A stretch of DNA of 64,000 bases from Symsagittifera roscoffensis. Its lineage: Eukaryota > Xenacoelomorpha > Acoela > Convolutidae. Position 1 is the first letter of the stretch. Each line of letters begins with the position of its first letter. The stretch is taken from the NCBI RefSeq assembly GCF_963678635.1, contig NC_087068.1:13271872-13335871 (forward strand), given 5' to 3'. A program made the translations under genes and the position numbers. Under the pieces are notes generated by a model, which worked only from the letters and a program-made list of their open reading frames with translations, did not search any database and had not been told where the DNA came from. Below, piece by piece: positions 37,700 through 49,631 of this stretch.

Positions 37700-38997
37700 C
37701 TACAGACTGAAATGCTCAAATTAGTTATAAAGGCAGGTAAACAGACAGACAGACTTATACTGGCCTCAAAAAATTACTGAGAATTAAAAACCTTAGGTGT
37801 ACCACCTCGGAAATAATTTTGTTTTGAGTAAAATCAGTTGAAATAGTTTGAAAAATTATGGAAGTTCAGTGAATGAACCTCTCTCACTCCCCCCGCTCCC
37901 TCCCAGTCATATTAAGACTCCAAATTTGGTACAGGGTTGAAAATTTCAAGTTTGGTTATATACACAGGAACAAAACTTTTGAAAATTTGCGTTGCGAATA
38001 TAGATAAAATGTAGAATTGAAGCATTCGCTCCAACAGATATCAAAACGCTGAATCAAGTAAACATTTTAGTCCTTCTAACGTATTGGCCTATCAACAAGT
38101 AATCATAGGGACTTCTTAAAAATGTGCCGAGCGAAACTCTCGCTAAATAATGTAAAGATAATTAAAGATGGAAGCTATACCACACTGCCCGCCTCCCTTC
38201 CTAAGCTAGCATCAACGTTGCAATCCGGCCTTTCAATTGATCTAGCATTTCAAAACTTGAAAATATCAAGCATCGCAATATACGATATAGCTTAAACGTG
38301 CGATAATTCTTCGGCGAAGCATGCAAAATTAATCAGTTGAACAAGCTTAAGTTGTTGAAAAAAGCTTAGAAACAGGGACATTTAACGTAACCGAAAAAAT
38401 AGACTGGGGCAATTTTCTAGTTCATGAATTTAACGATTTATATAATCTAAAACCTAACGAGTTTCAGATACTTTGAACTTAACTCAAAATATGACCCTAA
38501 AAAGGCCGATAGCATACAGCTGCCCTTTTCAGTTTTTTAAAAATTCATCAGTTTGGGCTGGTCGCGACAAGAAAAATACAATTAAGCATCACTGTTTCAT
38601 ATAACTTATCGTGTGATTTAAATTAACTTTATTGTTTTATATAAGGATCATTTCTACACAGCAAGCTGTTTCTTTTAGGAAAATTAACCAACAATACTAA
38701 ATGTTCTGCCAAAAATTGTTTTTTTTGGGATCTAATCACCTTCGAACTAATACATCATTGAAAAAAGTACCTTCAAAAAAACTTTAGCGTCAGGCTTCTA
38801 AATCAGATTCCTGTCAATGACCTCACAGAGCGGTTAATGATTTGTAAATCACTTTCTTTGTTCCACTTTGCGCTTTTTGAACAACAAACATTAATGAATG
38901 ACATTGAAAAACGGCGACACGAATAAGGTTGAATTAAACAAACCATTCTTCATTTGCTCGGAAATTACAAACAGTAAACACCTGCAACCAAAACAAC
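37700..38997. other. Intergenic region downstream of MYBBP1A
   Basis: No gene seen. It holds the shared phrase GCAATATACGATATAGCTTA (38275) and a candidate minus-strand polyadenylation signal for MYBBP1A (38633-38628). Confidence 0.45.
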
Positions 38998-41900
38998 TCA
39001 ACCAATTTTCACTCTTTTGCTTTGATCCGTTTCTTGCAACGGTTTCACTTTATTTTTCCTCTTCACCTTTTTTCTGTCGTCTTTTTCAACGGGCGAGAGA
39101 TACGTCACACTTGCGATAGTTTCGTCGTCAACTCTGAAAACGCGTGCCAAATTTCTCAGCATATTGATTGACGCTGAATCTTTTGAAACAGTTTCAAACG
39201 CAGTGAGAGTTTTTGAAACTCTATTTAATACTCTCTTTGACGCGCCAACTTGTTCATGCCTCTGAGCTAAACTAGCAACAAACTGGAAATAATTCTTGGC
39301 AGTCGAAAGATGACATGAAGATTTCACGCTTTCTTGTAGCAACTTCCGACTAAATTCCGAGAAAAAATCAAGAATTTCGGAACAACTTTCCGGAATATTC
39401 CTGACTATCTCGGGTGTCAACAGCAGCAGCGTATTATTCAATACGTTCGCAAGATCTTTCGATTCTTTTGCCATCGCACTTCTATATCCTTGCAAAACTA
39501 GCTGCCAAAAAGCTTCCGGATTGCAACCAGCAACTATTGATAGAAACTGGCGCATCTTAGGGTACTTTTTTCTTGTCAAATACTCGGAAACAAATTCTAC
39601 AACACAAACCAACAAGTTTTTAGATGCAGCTTGCATGATATACGACACTAGAAACTTGGTCATATTTTTCAAAGCTTGGTCAGAAAAAACCACCTCAATA
39701 GCAAACGCGTTGTTTACTATCTTCTTTCCCATCTCCGATAGATCTTTCTTTTCGAAGCTTGTAACAAGCTCTGTTAGAAAATTGCTTTTTCCAAAAACTG
39801 GCAGCTCAAAACACGTGAAAAGATTCACTTTGAAAACTTCGGGACATTTCTCTTCTGAAGCTCGCTTGACAATTTCAATAAGATAAGTTTTCACATTTTC
39901 CACGGTAACTTTTTTGGAGCTTAACACAGCTGTAGCCAGTTGAAAAAAGCACGCAATGGGTTCAGCTTGTTTGGATACATTACCAGTCTTTCGTTTCATT
40001 ACCAGCACGCTTTCCAGTCGCTCGTCCAAAGTTAGTAATTCGTCCTGTTGCTCTTTATCTAGCGTACCATCTAAATCTATCACTATATCTTCATCAGTAT
40101 TCGTGAAGAAGTTTTCAGGCACTTCTAATTCGACTCCATTGTCCGATTGTTCACCTTCCGATTCGCTCGATTCTGATTGGTCGCCTGAGTTCATTACGTC
40201 ATCAATCTCGACTGTCAGTTTTTCTTTACCAGGTTTCGGCTTTTCCAGAGCATCGTAAAAGGCAAAAGTCTTTTCCACAATTCCTTCAACCTTGTTCTCA
40301 TCAATATAAGTTTTGAATTCATTCAGAACAAACTGCGCATATGGTGTTTTGGGAAGAGAAAGCAAAGAAAAGCTGAACTTGAGTACATTTTCAAATTGAA
40401 ACTCCGGGATTTTTTCGCTTTTGATGAATTCTTTCAAAGCTTCTTCGAGAAAAATTGCCTGAGCTTCTTCGTTATTCAAGGAAATGTCAATAACTACAGC
40501 TGAAATTATGTTCTTCAAAACCGCTCCTTCTGTCTGCATGTAAGTCAACGATTTTATCGCCTTTTTATTCCGGAACTTTTCCTTATTTTCGGAACTTATT
40601 ACTTCTATCATATTTGCAAAAGACATTTCGGTCTGTTTTTTATGAATCAGAAGTTGCCTTAACATACTCATAATCTGTGTTTTAGTCTCATCTTTTACCG
40701 TAAGTGTTTCCACTTCAGGGATCAAAAGACAAAATTTGATCACGCTCGATAGAAGTTTATCAAAACATTTTTGGGACATAATGACTGGGTTCCTTCTAAG
40801 CAATGAGCAAACTAGTTTTAGACACAATTCGCAACTTTCGGATCCTGCACAAATCTGTCGGTTAATTTCTTTTCCTATTTTTATCTGGTACTTGTCGTCC
40901 AACTTCGCCATAAGCACCAAAAAAATCTTCTCATGTGACAAGAAATTTCCGACAATTTTGATATTTTCCAGAAACAGCAGCAGAACTCGGAAAAGATTTT
41001 CGTCGCTTAATTTTTCAAGTCCGTTTTTCACTGATTCAAAACACTTAGAGTTAGCTTTCGTTTTGACCAGGCCTTCTAACAATTTTAGAACATCGACTGA
41101 GAAAACAAGATCTAAGTGTTGTGATATTGCTTCTTCCCCGCACAAGAACTCAATTAAAATCCAGAGTAATGACTTCTCATACTTCTTAATAGCGGAAGAC
41201 CAAAGTTTCTGGAAAGACTCAGAGTCAAAAGTGTAAGAAACTACCAGACATTTTAACACAGGATGAACAAACGGTAACTGATTTTTAACATCTGCAGCTA
41301 ATTTTTCTTCAGATATTAGCTCAAAAATACTATTGTTCAAAAAATCTGTCACTTTTTCATTTTCAGAAGAGAGCCCAGATATCAATTTAGGAAATCGTTT
41401 TTGAACAACGAGCAGCTCAAGGCAAACATCAAGCGGCAAATTATCTTTTTCTATTTTTTTAACACTCGTTGAGAACTGAACAAGCATTGCGTTCTTGTAG
41501 TCTGATTTTGATATCTGTTGCAAAACATCAAACAACAGTGAGTCGTAAGCATTTGTAACTTTACTTTTCAAAGACTTCCGATCGGACAAAATGTATTCAT
41601 GGACTTTAGCAAACTCGGCAAGACAAACTTCGTCCCTTATTTTCAAAATGGAAGCAATTATTGTAATCGTAGCTAGCAACTGACCACATTCTTCAGGACT
41701 ATGTGAGCTTTTCTTCAGAAGTTTATCGAGGTCAAACTCTTGGTTCAATGTCTCCAGAATTTTTTCTGTTCTAAGTTTCTCTCCAACTTCCGTATTCAAA
41801 AGAGCAATGAAAGCGACGGCAAAAGCGGTACAAGCGCTGCTTCTGGTAGTTGAGATTCCTGTAACAAGTCGCTTTATGATGTATCGACGGTTTTCTTTCA

Positions 41901-42078
41901 AGCCGATAAAAGTTTTCACTTCTTCTAAGAACGCCTCGACATTTTTAAGCCTGGTGTGATCTTGAGAGTTGACAAGAAAATCGAAAACAGATCTAAGTTT
42001 ATCTGGAACTGTGGGTTCTCTATCAGTAGAATCTGGCTTGACAATTTCATTGGCCATGATTTTAAATCTGAAAGACAT
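38998..42078 (-). CDS. MYBBP1A: MYBBP1A / Pol5-like nucleolar protein, single exon
   Basis: One uninterrupted 1026-codon frame with an ATG at 42078; a second in-frame ATG lies at 42057. The protein is almost entirely helical, HEAT/ARM-like, and begins with the family pattern around FLEEVKTFIGLKENRRYIIK followed by RLVTGISTTRSSACTAFAVA, which matches the N-terminal signature of Myb-binding protein 1A and yeast Pol5. Residues about 620-690 are rich in Asp, Glu and Ser (SESSESEGEQSD, NTDEDIVIDLDG), followed by LDERLESVLVMKRK as in the family. The last 30 residues form a basic, nuclear-localisation-like tail (KKVKRKNK). Family members act in the nucleolus in rRNA transcription and ribosome biogenesis. 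The length is near yeast Pol5 and shorter than vertebrate MYBBP1A. A candidate minus-strand AATAAA lies at 38633-38628. It is intronless, unlike MON1 and C1GALT1 in this window. Confidence 0.85.
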   Translation of the reverse strand: MSFRFKIMANEIVKPDSTDREPTVPDKLRSVFDFLVNSQDHTRLKNVEAFLEEVKTFIGLKENRRYIIKRLVTGISTTRSSACTAFAVAFIALLNTEVGEKLRTEKILETLNQEFDLDKLLKKSSHSPEECGQLLATITIIASILKIRDEVCLAEFAKVHEYILSDRKSLKSKVTNAYDSLLFDVLQQISKSDYKNAMLVQFSTSVKKIEKDNLPLDVCLELLVVQKRFPKLISGLSSENEKVTDFLNNSIFELISEEKLAADVKNQLPFVHPVLKCLVVSYTFDSESFQKLWSSAIKKYEKSLLWILIEFLCGEEAISQHLDLVFSVDVLKLLEGLVKTKANSKCFESVKNGLEKLSDENLFRVLLLFLENIKIVGNFLSHEKIFLVLMAKLDDKYQIKIGKEINRQICAGSESCELCLKLVCSLLRRNPVIMSQKCFDKLLSSVIKFCLLIPEVETLTVKDETKTQIMSMLRQLLIHKKQTEMSFANMIEVISSENKEKFRNKKAIKSLTYMQTEGAVLKNIISAVVIDISLNNEEAQAIFLEEALKEFIKSEKIPEFQFENVLKFSFSLLSLPKTPYAQFVLNEFKTYIDENKVEGIVEKTFAFYDALEKPKPGKEKLTVEIDDVMNSGDQSESSESEGEQSDNGVELEVPENFFTNTDEDIVIDLDGTLDKEQQDELLTLDERLESVLVMKRKTGNVSKQAEPIACFFQLATAVLSSKKVTVENVKTYLIEIVKRASEEKCPEVFKVNLFTCFELPVFGKSNFLTELVTSFEKKDLSEMGKKIVNNAFAIEVVFSDQALKNMTKFLVSYIMQAASKNLLVCVVEFVSEYLTRKKYPKMRQFLSIVAGCNPEAFWQLVLQGYRSAMAKESKDLANVLNNTLLLLTPEIVRNIPESCSEILDFFSEFSRKLLQESVKSSCHLSTAKNYFQFVASLAQRHEQVGASKRVLNRVSKTLTAFETVSKDSASINMLRNLARVFRVDDETIASVTYLSPVEKDDRKKVKRKNKVKPLQETDQSKRVKIG

Positions 42079-42349
42079 CGTGCTTTACAAATCGAAAAAT
42101 GATAGCCAACATCGACATTTCAACATAGCACAAATGGAGGAGCACTCAACATGCCTTTGCAAATAGTGAAATACTAAACCTTACGCAACCGATTCTCAAA
42201 AACGTGCAAAAACACCAAAATCCATAAACTTTTAAAAATGGTATCAAGAAAACATCAAACAGTAGCCTTTATACTTTGCTAGCCTTTGATGGAGACGTCA
42301 GTGGAATCAAATCAGCTATAACTTTTTAAAAAAATGGCATTTTTCACAC

Positions 42350-42545
42350 AAAAACATAGCCGACAGAAAGTTGGAAAGAGTCAATGAACGCAAGTTAACA
42401 GAAAAAAATACCGACTGATTTTAGAAAAAAAATCCCGATCTTTCAAAATTCAAAGAAAAAATAGATGCCCTTAAAGCTCTTCCAATCTATAGAACAATTT
42501 ATGCTTGGCACTTTTTGATAAAAACAACCAAATTTGAGAAAATTG
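42350..42545. repeat. Dispersed family, 5' half only
   Basis: ACATAGCCGACAGAAAGTTG, GAGTCAATGAACGCAAG, ATAGATGCCCTTAAAGCTCT and ATAGAACAATTTATGCTTGG match the left half of the copies at 3700 and 6940. It is cut short before the CCTATATAAGAG end. Confidence 0.6.
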
Positions 42546-43289
42546 TTTCAACACAGAGGCGAAATGTAGCGAAGCAACACATCAAAAACCTTGCATTACA
42601 AGATGACGATAGAAAAAAGAAGGAAGTCTTGTTTTTGAAAAACAAGCTGAAAAACCATTTAGAAAAAACTATATATATATACAGAACTTTCATGTCTTTG
42701 GCTCGGATGATGTTAATGAACAGCCTTAAAAACCAGAATCAATGAAAAACCGTCAGCAAAGGTAAAAAAAAAAACTAGGGTCGACCCTAATTAGGCCGAA
42801 AACGAAGCTGTAGTCAAAACAATTTTCAAGCTAGAAAATTTCTTAGAATAAAAGTCGTAAGATCCATCCCTTCTGAAAAAATAGCATTTGAAAATATAGC
42901 CCGAGAAACCACTCAACATCAATTAACTAAGCCAATAAAACATAAGCCGGACTTATTTACCCAAAAGAAACAACAATTTTAAAAAATCTTGTTGTTTGAA
43001 AAACCTTGAGTTGGTAAAATAAATTACAGAGCAATCTTCATTTATAGTTTAAAACTAGGGGCACAGCTTTGACTGGAGGTACCTGTTTGATATTTTAAGA
43101 AATTATTTTACTGATGCGGAATGAAAAGCGTTAATTACAAAGCCTAAAACCTTAGTTGTTTCTCTAATATAGCCGCGAGTGTAGGCGAGATACCCATTAC
43201 CCGGTCTCATAAATGAACCGAGGCAAAGAAGTGAGTTTTTCCGCAACCAGATCATTTGACCGGAGCTGTGACTGAAATGCCACTTATAC

Positions 43290-44030
43290 CACAAGGTTAC
43301 CCTAACCTGTCTTTTCGATTGGACTCCAAACGTCAGATTTCTCGCAGTAGTTCTCGAGAAGTGAAAGATTTTGCCAAGATTTTGAAAAAGGGCAAAAAAT
43401 TCAGAATGTGCTCATAACATCTTTGCTTACGCAAACTAGGGAGACGACGCTTCTGTGTTAAGACTTTTTACAACCACTTTATTGGATTTAATCTATATCT
43501 ATATTTGGTTTAATCTCAGTAGTTTTTAAAAAGTCAAAATGATTCCGAAAAACGGTTACTAAAATATTCAAATTTGTCTCTTGAATACAACACTTTTTTT
43601 TACGAAAAAGGCGTAACGGCTTATGCGGCGAAGTAGTCCCCAATCTTTTTGTTCGATTAAAACACTAATCTGAGAATTGGCAACATATTAATCGAGAAAA
43701 GTCAATATTTCCAGAAAACGGTCGAAAGTCTTTTCCAAAAGCCATAAACTTTTCTAAAAATTTAAAGGGGCATATCCACTCACACAGGGAAGCTTGCCAC
43801 GTCCCATTTTGTTGATTGAAACCATAATCTGAGGGTAGCTGTTCAGAAACTCAAACTTTCTTCGAAAAACGTACAAAAACTGTTTATGCAAGGAGCTTCA
43901 CAAAACCGGCTCGCTCAATTGAACCCAAAACCTCAAATTTGGGAGGATAGAGAACTGAAAACTCAAAAAATTGGGAGAGAAATTACTCGCTAATAATTTT
44001 TCGAAGGCTGTACATATTGGGATAAAGTAG
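43290..44030. repeat. Irregular diverged repeats
   Basis: GATTGGACTCCAAACGTCAG (43316), GATTAAAACACTAATCTGAG (43655), GATTGAAACCATAATCTGAG (43815) and TTGAACCCAAAACCTCAAAT (43917) look like variants of one sequence at uneven spacing, each followed by text of the GAAAAC..AAACTTTTCC type. No gene. Confidence 0.4.
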
Positions 44031-44384
44031 ACAAAGACTAGAGTATTACGCAAGCCAAGAGGGGAGTGCGAGCTCTTTTTTTACTGGAAACACTTTCTAG
44101 AAAGTCGCTAGAGTCGTTTTTGAGAAAAAAAATTCCAATTCGAAAAAAATTCCAAATCGCTTTAAAAAAACAAATCCCTGACATTTTCATAATAGTTGTT
44201 TTTATTAACCGGGAACTGTTCAAATACTCGCTCAAATTAACTGAGAAGTAGTTTTAGTTGAATCTTCAAGAAACTGAGCATGTCAGCAGGTATGAATCAG
44301 AAATGTACTCAAAAAATTGTTTACGGGAAAAAAGTCTTGTTCTTAATTGCAAGTCACTTCCTCTCGCAAGTGAATTAAGTAACA

Positions 44385-44575
44385 CGTTTATTTCGCTAGA
44401 AAATCTGGAAACTTAATTCCAATTTCGAAACTAGAAGTCGATGAAGTTTCTCGCGGACTTACAATTTGGCTGTTCGATAGTGGAGTTTGATTACCTTAGA
44501 AAGTAAATCAGCTGAACATTTTGAAAATCATCGAGACCTATATAACAGCCTTAACTACGCTCATCGACTCTTAAA
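44385..44575. repeat. Dispersed family, 3' half only
   Basis: GGCTGTTCGATAGTGGAGTT, then ATCATCGAGACCTATATAAC. This is the right half of the family. Shorter traces of the same end are seen near 15215-15280 and 47205-47270. Confidence 0.6.
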
Positions 44576-44799
44576 AATTGAAATCAAACAGAATCGATTG
44601 TTTCATGAAGTACTCTTCAAAGAGAAAAAACAATCACTTAATAAAAACTCTTCAACTAGAAAACCCACGGTGATTCAAACAGATTGCTGAGCGTGCAAAT
44701 TGTTTTCTGAGATATGTAAAACAAACCAACAAAAAATGCAACCGTTAAAATAAACTAGAGCAACCCAAGCCGTTGTTTCAGAAAAGGAAGGATTTGAAA

Positions 44800-46880
44800 A
44801 TAAATTCAATTTTTGGGTTTCTTTAAACTAAATTGGTCATATCTCTCGAGCTACTGGATTTCAAATATCCGATCGTTTAATCCAGCTTAACTACTTACTA
44901 CACATCAATCGGACATATTATTGAAAACTTTTACAAAATGATTATCAAAATTAGAAAAAAAAACTGTCGTATCTCAGAAAGTGAAGAGATTAGAGCAGTC
45001 ATGATTCGAGGCCAAATGGCAACAGCCGGGACTACCCTGCGTTACTCCATCATAGTGTGGAGAATTTCAAATTACGAAAGTTTTTTTCAAAATCTAGGTT
45101 TTTGAAATATCAAAAAAAAAGTCGCATCTCGTAAACTGAAAGGATTAGAGCAGCCATAATTGAGTGCATAATCTGCAGCTACTGAGACAAACCTGGTATA
45201 CCGCCAACATAAGAGAGGGAGAAATTCAAATTTTGATGAAAGTATTTTTCAAAATTGGAGTTTTTTTAAACAATTTTATTATTATAGAAACGTCATAACT
45301 TGGAAAACTAAAAACATTCAGCAGTCAAATTGGAAGCCACATCTGCAGATCCTAAGACTATCCTGGCCTCAATATACTAGTGTTGAAAATTTCAGAGTTT
45401 TTTTAAAATTAAGTTTCGAAAATTTTTGAAAAAATCATGAAAACGTCATATCTCAGTTGAGCAGTTGAATTTTTAGGATCAGCAACAGCTGGATCTACCC
45501 AGACAGTACGCTAATAGATGGTGTAGATCTTTCAAACTTTGAGACCTATTTTTTAGACGTAAATCAAAGTTTTATGAAAAATTTATAAAACATCAGTTTT
45601 AAAAAACTGAAAGAATAGGAGCAGTCACAATTGGGTGCATAATCTGCAACTCCTGAGACAAGCGTGACATTAAACCAGCATAGGGTGAGGGTTTTTGAGA
45701 ATTATTTTTCCAAATCTAAGTTTTCGGAAAATATTTGAAAAACTATGAAGTTCATAGCTCGGAAATTTAGAGAATTTCTCAGCAGGCCATTTCGAAACCA
45801 ATCTGCAGATCGTGGGAGTATGCTGGCCACAATCCACTAAAGGGTTGAGATTTTCAAATTTTGAGAAGTTTTCAAACCTACATTTTTTGAAAACTTTTGA
45901 AAAAAAGTCAAAGGTGATAAAGAAACTAAACTGAGCTGAGCAGTCATATTTCGAGCCAAATCTGCAACAACTGTGAGCATCTTGGCATTACGACAACAGA
46001 GCGTGGAGAGTTTCAAATTTTGAGACGTATCTTTAGACGTAAATCGAAGTTTGTTGAAAATTTATTGTCATATCCCGGAAAAAGGAAAGGATTAGAGCAA
46101 TCATTATTAAATGTCATATCTCAACTACTATGCCCAAATTGACTTCAACCCACAAAAAGGATGGACAATTTCAATTTTTTAGAAAAATTTCTCGCACACG
46201 AATTTTTTTGAAAATTCTTGGTTAATTTATTAAACTTAAATAGTTAAAGGGCAGCTACTTTCGAAGCCAGATCTGCAACCACTGGGACTACCTTAAACTA
46301 AGATTGATATATTCAAACTGAGAAATGTATTTTCTAAATTTATGTTTTTGAAATTAAATTTTGAAAAACGTCGAAAACTAAACTTTGAGCATAAGAAACT
46401 GAAACTCAACTCACATCATCTCATCATAGATATATTAATATAAACGTCTTAACACGTAAAATGTCAAACTTTGAGCAGGCATATTTGGAGGCCATATCAA
46501 CATTCCCTGGGAGCACATTGACATCGCACCATTGAATCGAAAACTTAAATTTTGAGATTTTTTATTTCCCAAGTTTTTGAAATTATTAAAAACCTCATAT
46601 CTCGAATCTGAAAAGCTTTGAGCGATCATAATTGGGGTCCAAAAAAGAACTTATTGAAATACATTGATAGCTCTCCAAAATAAAGTTGATAAATTTATTA
46701 TATAGAAATTCAATTCTAATATTTCATTACATATTTGAATTAATCACAAAAACCGTCATATCTCGTGAACTAAAATGAGGTGAGCAGCCAAACTTAAGGC
46801 TGGATTCGCAACTCCTAGCAGAACACTGATGGCCAGTTAAATCATGTATAGATAAAAAAACAACAACCTAATTTGCCAAG
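44800..46880. repeat. Diverged 155-160 bp satellite, block 2
   Basis: About twelve units of the same family as 1-1540, with the phrases GTCATATCTCG, GAGCAGTC, ATCTGCAACTCCTG and GAGAATTTCAAATTTTGA. The GAGCAG phrase recurs near 44990, 45145, 45305, 45455, 45615, 45780, 45935, 46095, 46250, 46470, 46618 and 46775. Strongly diverged between units, so old. Confidence 0.8.
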
Positions 46881-48354
46881 ATCAGCCGAAGTCTTTCGCC
46901 CTGACGAACATTTCGACCAAAATTAACTCCGCAAAAAATGAAAAGATTTTTAAACGACTCAATCTATTTGATTTTGAGGCGAATTAGACAAAAACATAAG
47001 CTTCCATAGCGATGTAATAACCACTTGATCAACGTTTAATTGAAAGATAACAGCTGAATCAATTGGCTCTTTTTCCTTTACCACCATCTGCGTATTTCTA
47101 TTAAGAAGTTTTTGTTCAAATTGTACAATTGTTATCAAAATTGGCATGCTGACTATAAGGCCATGACAAACAGACTTGGTTTTGATAAAAATTACCTTCG
47201 CTTGGAACTTTCCTTAAAAGCCGAGAAAAAAATCATTACGACCATATAAGTGAGAATCACTATGTTCATGAAATTTTCTACACTCCCAAAACGGCCGCTT
47301 GCTATTTTGACTCATTTTTGCACTCGATTGCGTAATAGATAAATTATTGGTACAGCTATATTGTGTCGCATCTCCAAACCATTTTTCCAAGTTGATAAAA
47401 CGGTTCAAATGAGAACACGTTTATTGACTGCGTATGAAAAGTTGACATCATCAGCAGTTTTTCACAAATAAATTTACAATAGAATCTAATTGCTATCTAT
47501 TAAAACTACTCAAATATATATCTCACACTAAAATATAAAGAATCGATCCAGGTCTGGATTTAGTGCTGATACTATTCCAAAAAATTATATCCCATTATTG
47601 CCCAAAGGTGGCTCTTTAATTGTAATAGTATATGCATTTGGGTAGAACAAGGCTCCTTTACACAATTTAAGGGATTCGCCCCTTAAAAGGAGGCTCATTT
47701 TCATTCACAAAACCTTGAAGAGCCAAAATCACATTTTCGCAAATTTATAAACATGCCTACTTCGCAGAAGGCATGTTAAAGCAATGTCTTATTTCTTCAA
47801 GATTGCTGGACAAACTATTTTCGTACCTGTTAGAAGTGAAAAACTTTTAAGCACTCGCCTGAACCCTTCCTCAAAAACTCTTAGGAGTAATAACTGGATC
47901 GATCCTTCGATTATTTAAGGGTTAAATTAAATTCTCACGCGAACATTCAGTTCGGCACAAATTGGACAGTGCAAAGATCCGAAGTTGAATGATAGATATG
48001 AATGATGGAAATAATACAATTAGCCGAAGTTATGTTATTAATTAAACACACATGAACTCAAGAAGAACGACAAAATAATAATTTGTATTAGTATTACTAT
48101 AATTAAGAATTTATTTGTTTTCAAGAAGGAAACAGACTCGATTATGATTCACAGAACTCTTAACTAGAAAACCCACCAAGATGAACACGAAAAAAGCCAG
48201 TTAGCTGCCTATCGAGTGGTGTTTTTCGTAGCCAACAACAAAGAATAGGTGAATTTTTGACTACCATATAAATTTAAGAATTATAATTTTGTCATGGTTA
48301 AGAGGTATTTTGTTCTCCAGCCAAGTTCCAATATTTTCTGAGTCCTATTCTTTG
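46881..48354. other. AT-rich region left of the LINE fragment and LTR element
   Basis: No gene seen. A short trace of the dispersed family end (CGACCATATAAGTGAGAATC) lies near 47239. Confidence 0.4.
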
Positions 48355-48440
48355 GGGTCTTTGGGACTTAGCGTCGTTTGAATACATTAGAAAAGGAAAG
48401 GGTCCCAAAACGGAACCTTGTGGAACTCTTAGTTAATGGT
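48355..48440 (-). pseudogene. Non-LTR retrotransposon reverse transcriptase fragment
   Basis: The minus strand reads VPQGSVLGPFPFLMYSND, the motif B stretch conserved in LINE reverse transcriptases (canonical GVPQGSVLGPLLF..YIND). Only a short piece is left and the LTR element starts 30 bases to the right. The matching other part of the LINE is not visible beyond 58262. Confidence 0.6.
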
Positions 48441-48455
48441 TTTTGAACTCAATAC

Positions 48456-49610
48456 TGTAGTATTGCGAAATACTACACACACACAAAAGACCATTGTCTT
48501 AATTGTTTATTTAACGACCCAATTCTAAATTGGAGCGTGCCATTTAAATTAAAGCCTCTTTTCACTAAATCAGATATTGACTGATTTACTCTTATTAGGA
48601 CTATAAAATCTTGTTTTGAAAATCCACTCCTTTTTAAATACTTGTCCAATTTTTCTCGTTTTTTCATGCTCAATATTTTAAAAGGGCGGCGATTATTAAT
48701 ACGTCCCTTTTAACTTAACTTGAAACAAACTGGATAAACATTTCGCAGTCTTGCCGGCTGCACTGAAATTCTCCTTGCTTTGATTAAGCAGAGATGCACC
48801 TGCAATATGATGCATCAGAGAGAGTAATATGAATTTTTAATCAGACAAACTGAAGGCTGCGGTTTTTATCAAAGGGGACTAATAAGTTGAAGATATTTGA
48901 TTTGAAAAAATCAAACAAAAACTAGTTGAAAATTCCCTTATTAAAAAGGGAGAACAAAGGAGCAGGTGAAACCTGAATAATTAAAGATTGAATCAGCCGC
49001 CGGTTTATGCTTACGAGCAAAAGGACTGGCCTGAAATCTTCAGTGTTTCATTTTGCTCAGTCAGCAGCAAGTCATTTCTCTTCAGTCAGATCTTTTAAAA
49101 ATAAATAATTTTTCTTTTCTGCCCTAACACTAAAATTAATCTAGCCCTTTTCATTTTTAAAAAGAGAATAAATTCTCATCTTAAGTTTGATTTTAAAAAT
49201 TATAAATCGAGATAATCGAGATACGCACCCCCGAGGAAGTCTGGACTACAAGTACCCAAAGGACTACGGCAAGACGATCCAGACGACCCAACCAGAAGTG
49301 CTGACTTGGACAAACATCAAGGGCAACCATACATACTAATCAGCCACCGACCTTAGTAAGAAGATAAAAAAATGATGAACAAAATAAGATTAGCTCAACC
49401 TCCCCTCATAGGTATATTTCTTTAAGCTGTTCGATTCGTTTATATAATCTAATAACCCAGTGCTTTGTATCCAACCAACTAATTAATTCATACCTTTTCT
49501 AACTATTGTTTCTACTCTACTTTTTGTCAAGACAATTTGACGATCTAAGGTGAGACTTATAAATTAGGATAAAATTACTAAGCATTCAACCAGCAATGAG
49601 CGCTTAGTAA
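48456..49610 (+). repeat. 5' LTR
   Basis: Matches 57103-58257 nearly base for base; the differences seen are a T/G in TTAATCTAGCCC versus TTAATCGAGCCC, a C/T in ACGATCCAGACG versus ACGATTCAGACG, and an A/T in the A run before ATGATGAAC. It begins TGTAGTATTGCG and ends near TTAGTAA; the exact end is ambiguous by two A because of the AATAC target duplication. The first 22 bases fold on themselves (TGTAGTATT pairs with AATACTACA). A TATA-like TTTATATAAT lies at about 49439-49448 and may be the promoter. An antisense ORF of 64 codons (ATG at 48667 to 48473) is identical in both LTRs; its significance is unknown. Confidence 0.92.
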
Positions 49611-49613
49611 AAC

Positions 49614-49631
49614 TGGTGCGACCGCAGCAGA
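49614..49631 (+). promoter_or_regulatory. Primer-binding site of the LTR retrotransposon
   Basis: TGGTGCGACCGCAGC starts three bases after the 5' LTR. TGG is the complement of the CCA end carried by every tRNA, and the position is canonical. I did not assign the donor tRNA. Confidence 0.65.

Noticed and set aside
39521-41236. Several plus-strand frames of 100-166 codons
   Set aside because: They are the antisense of the MYBBP1A coding sequence.
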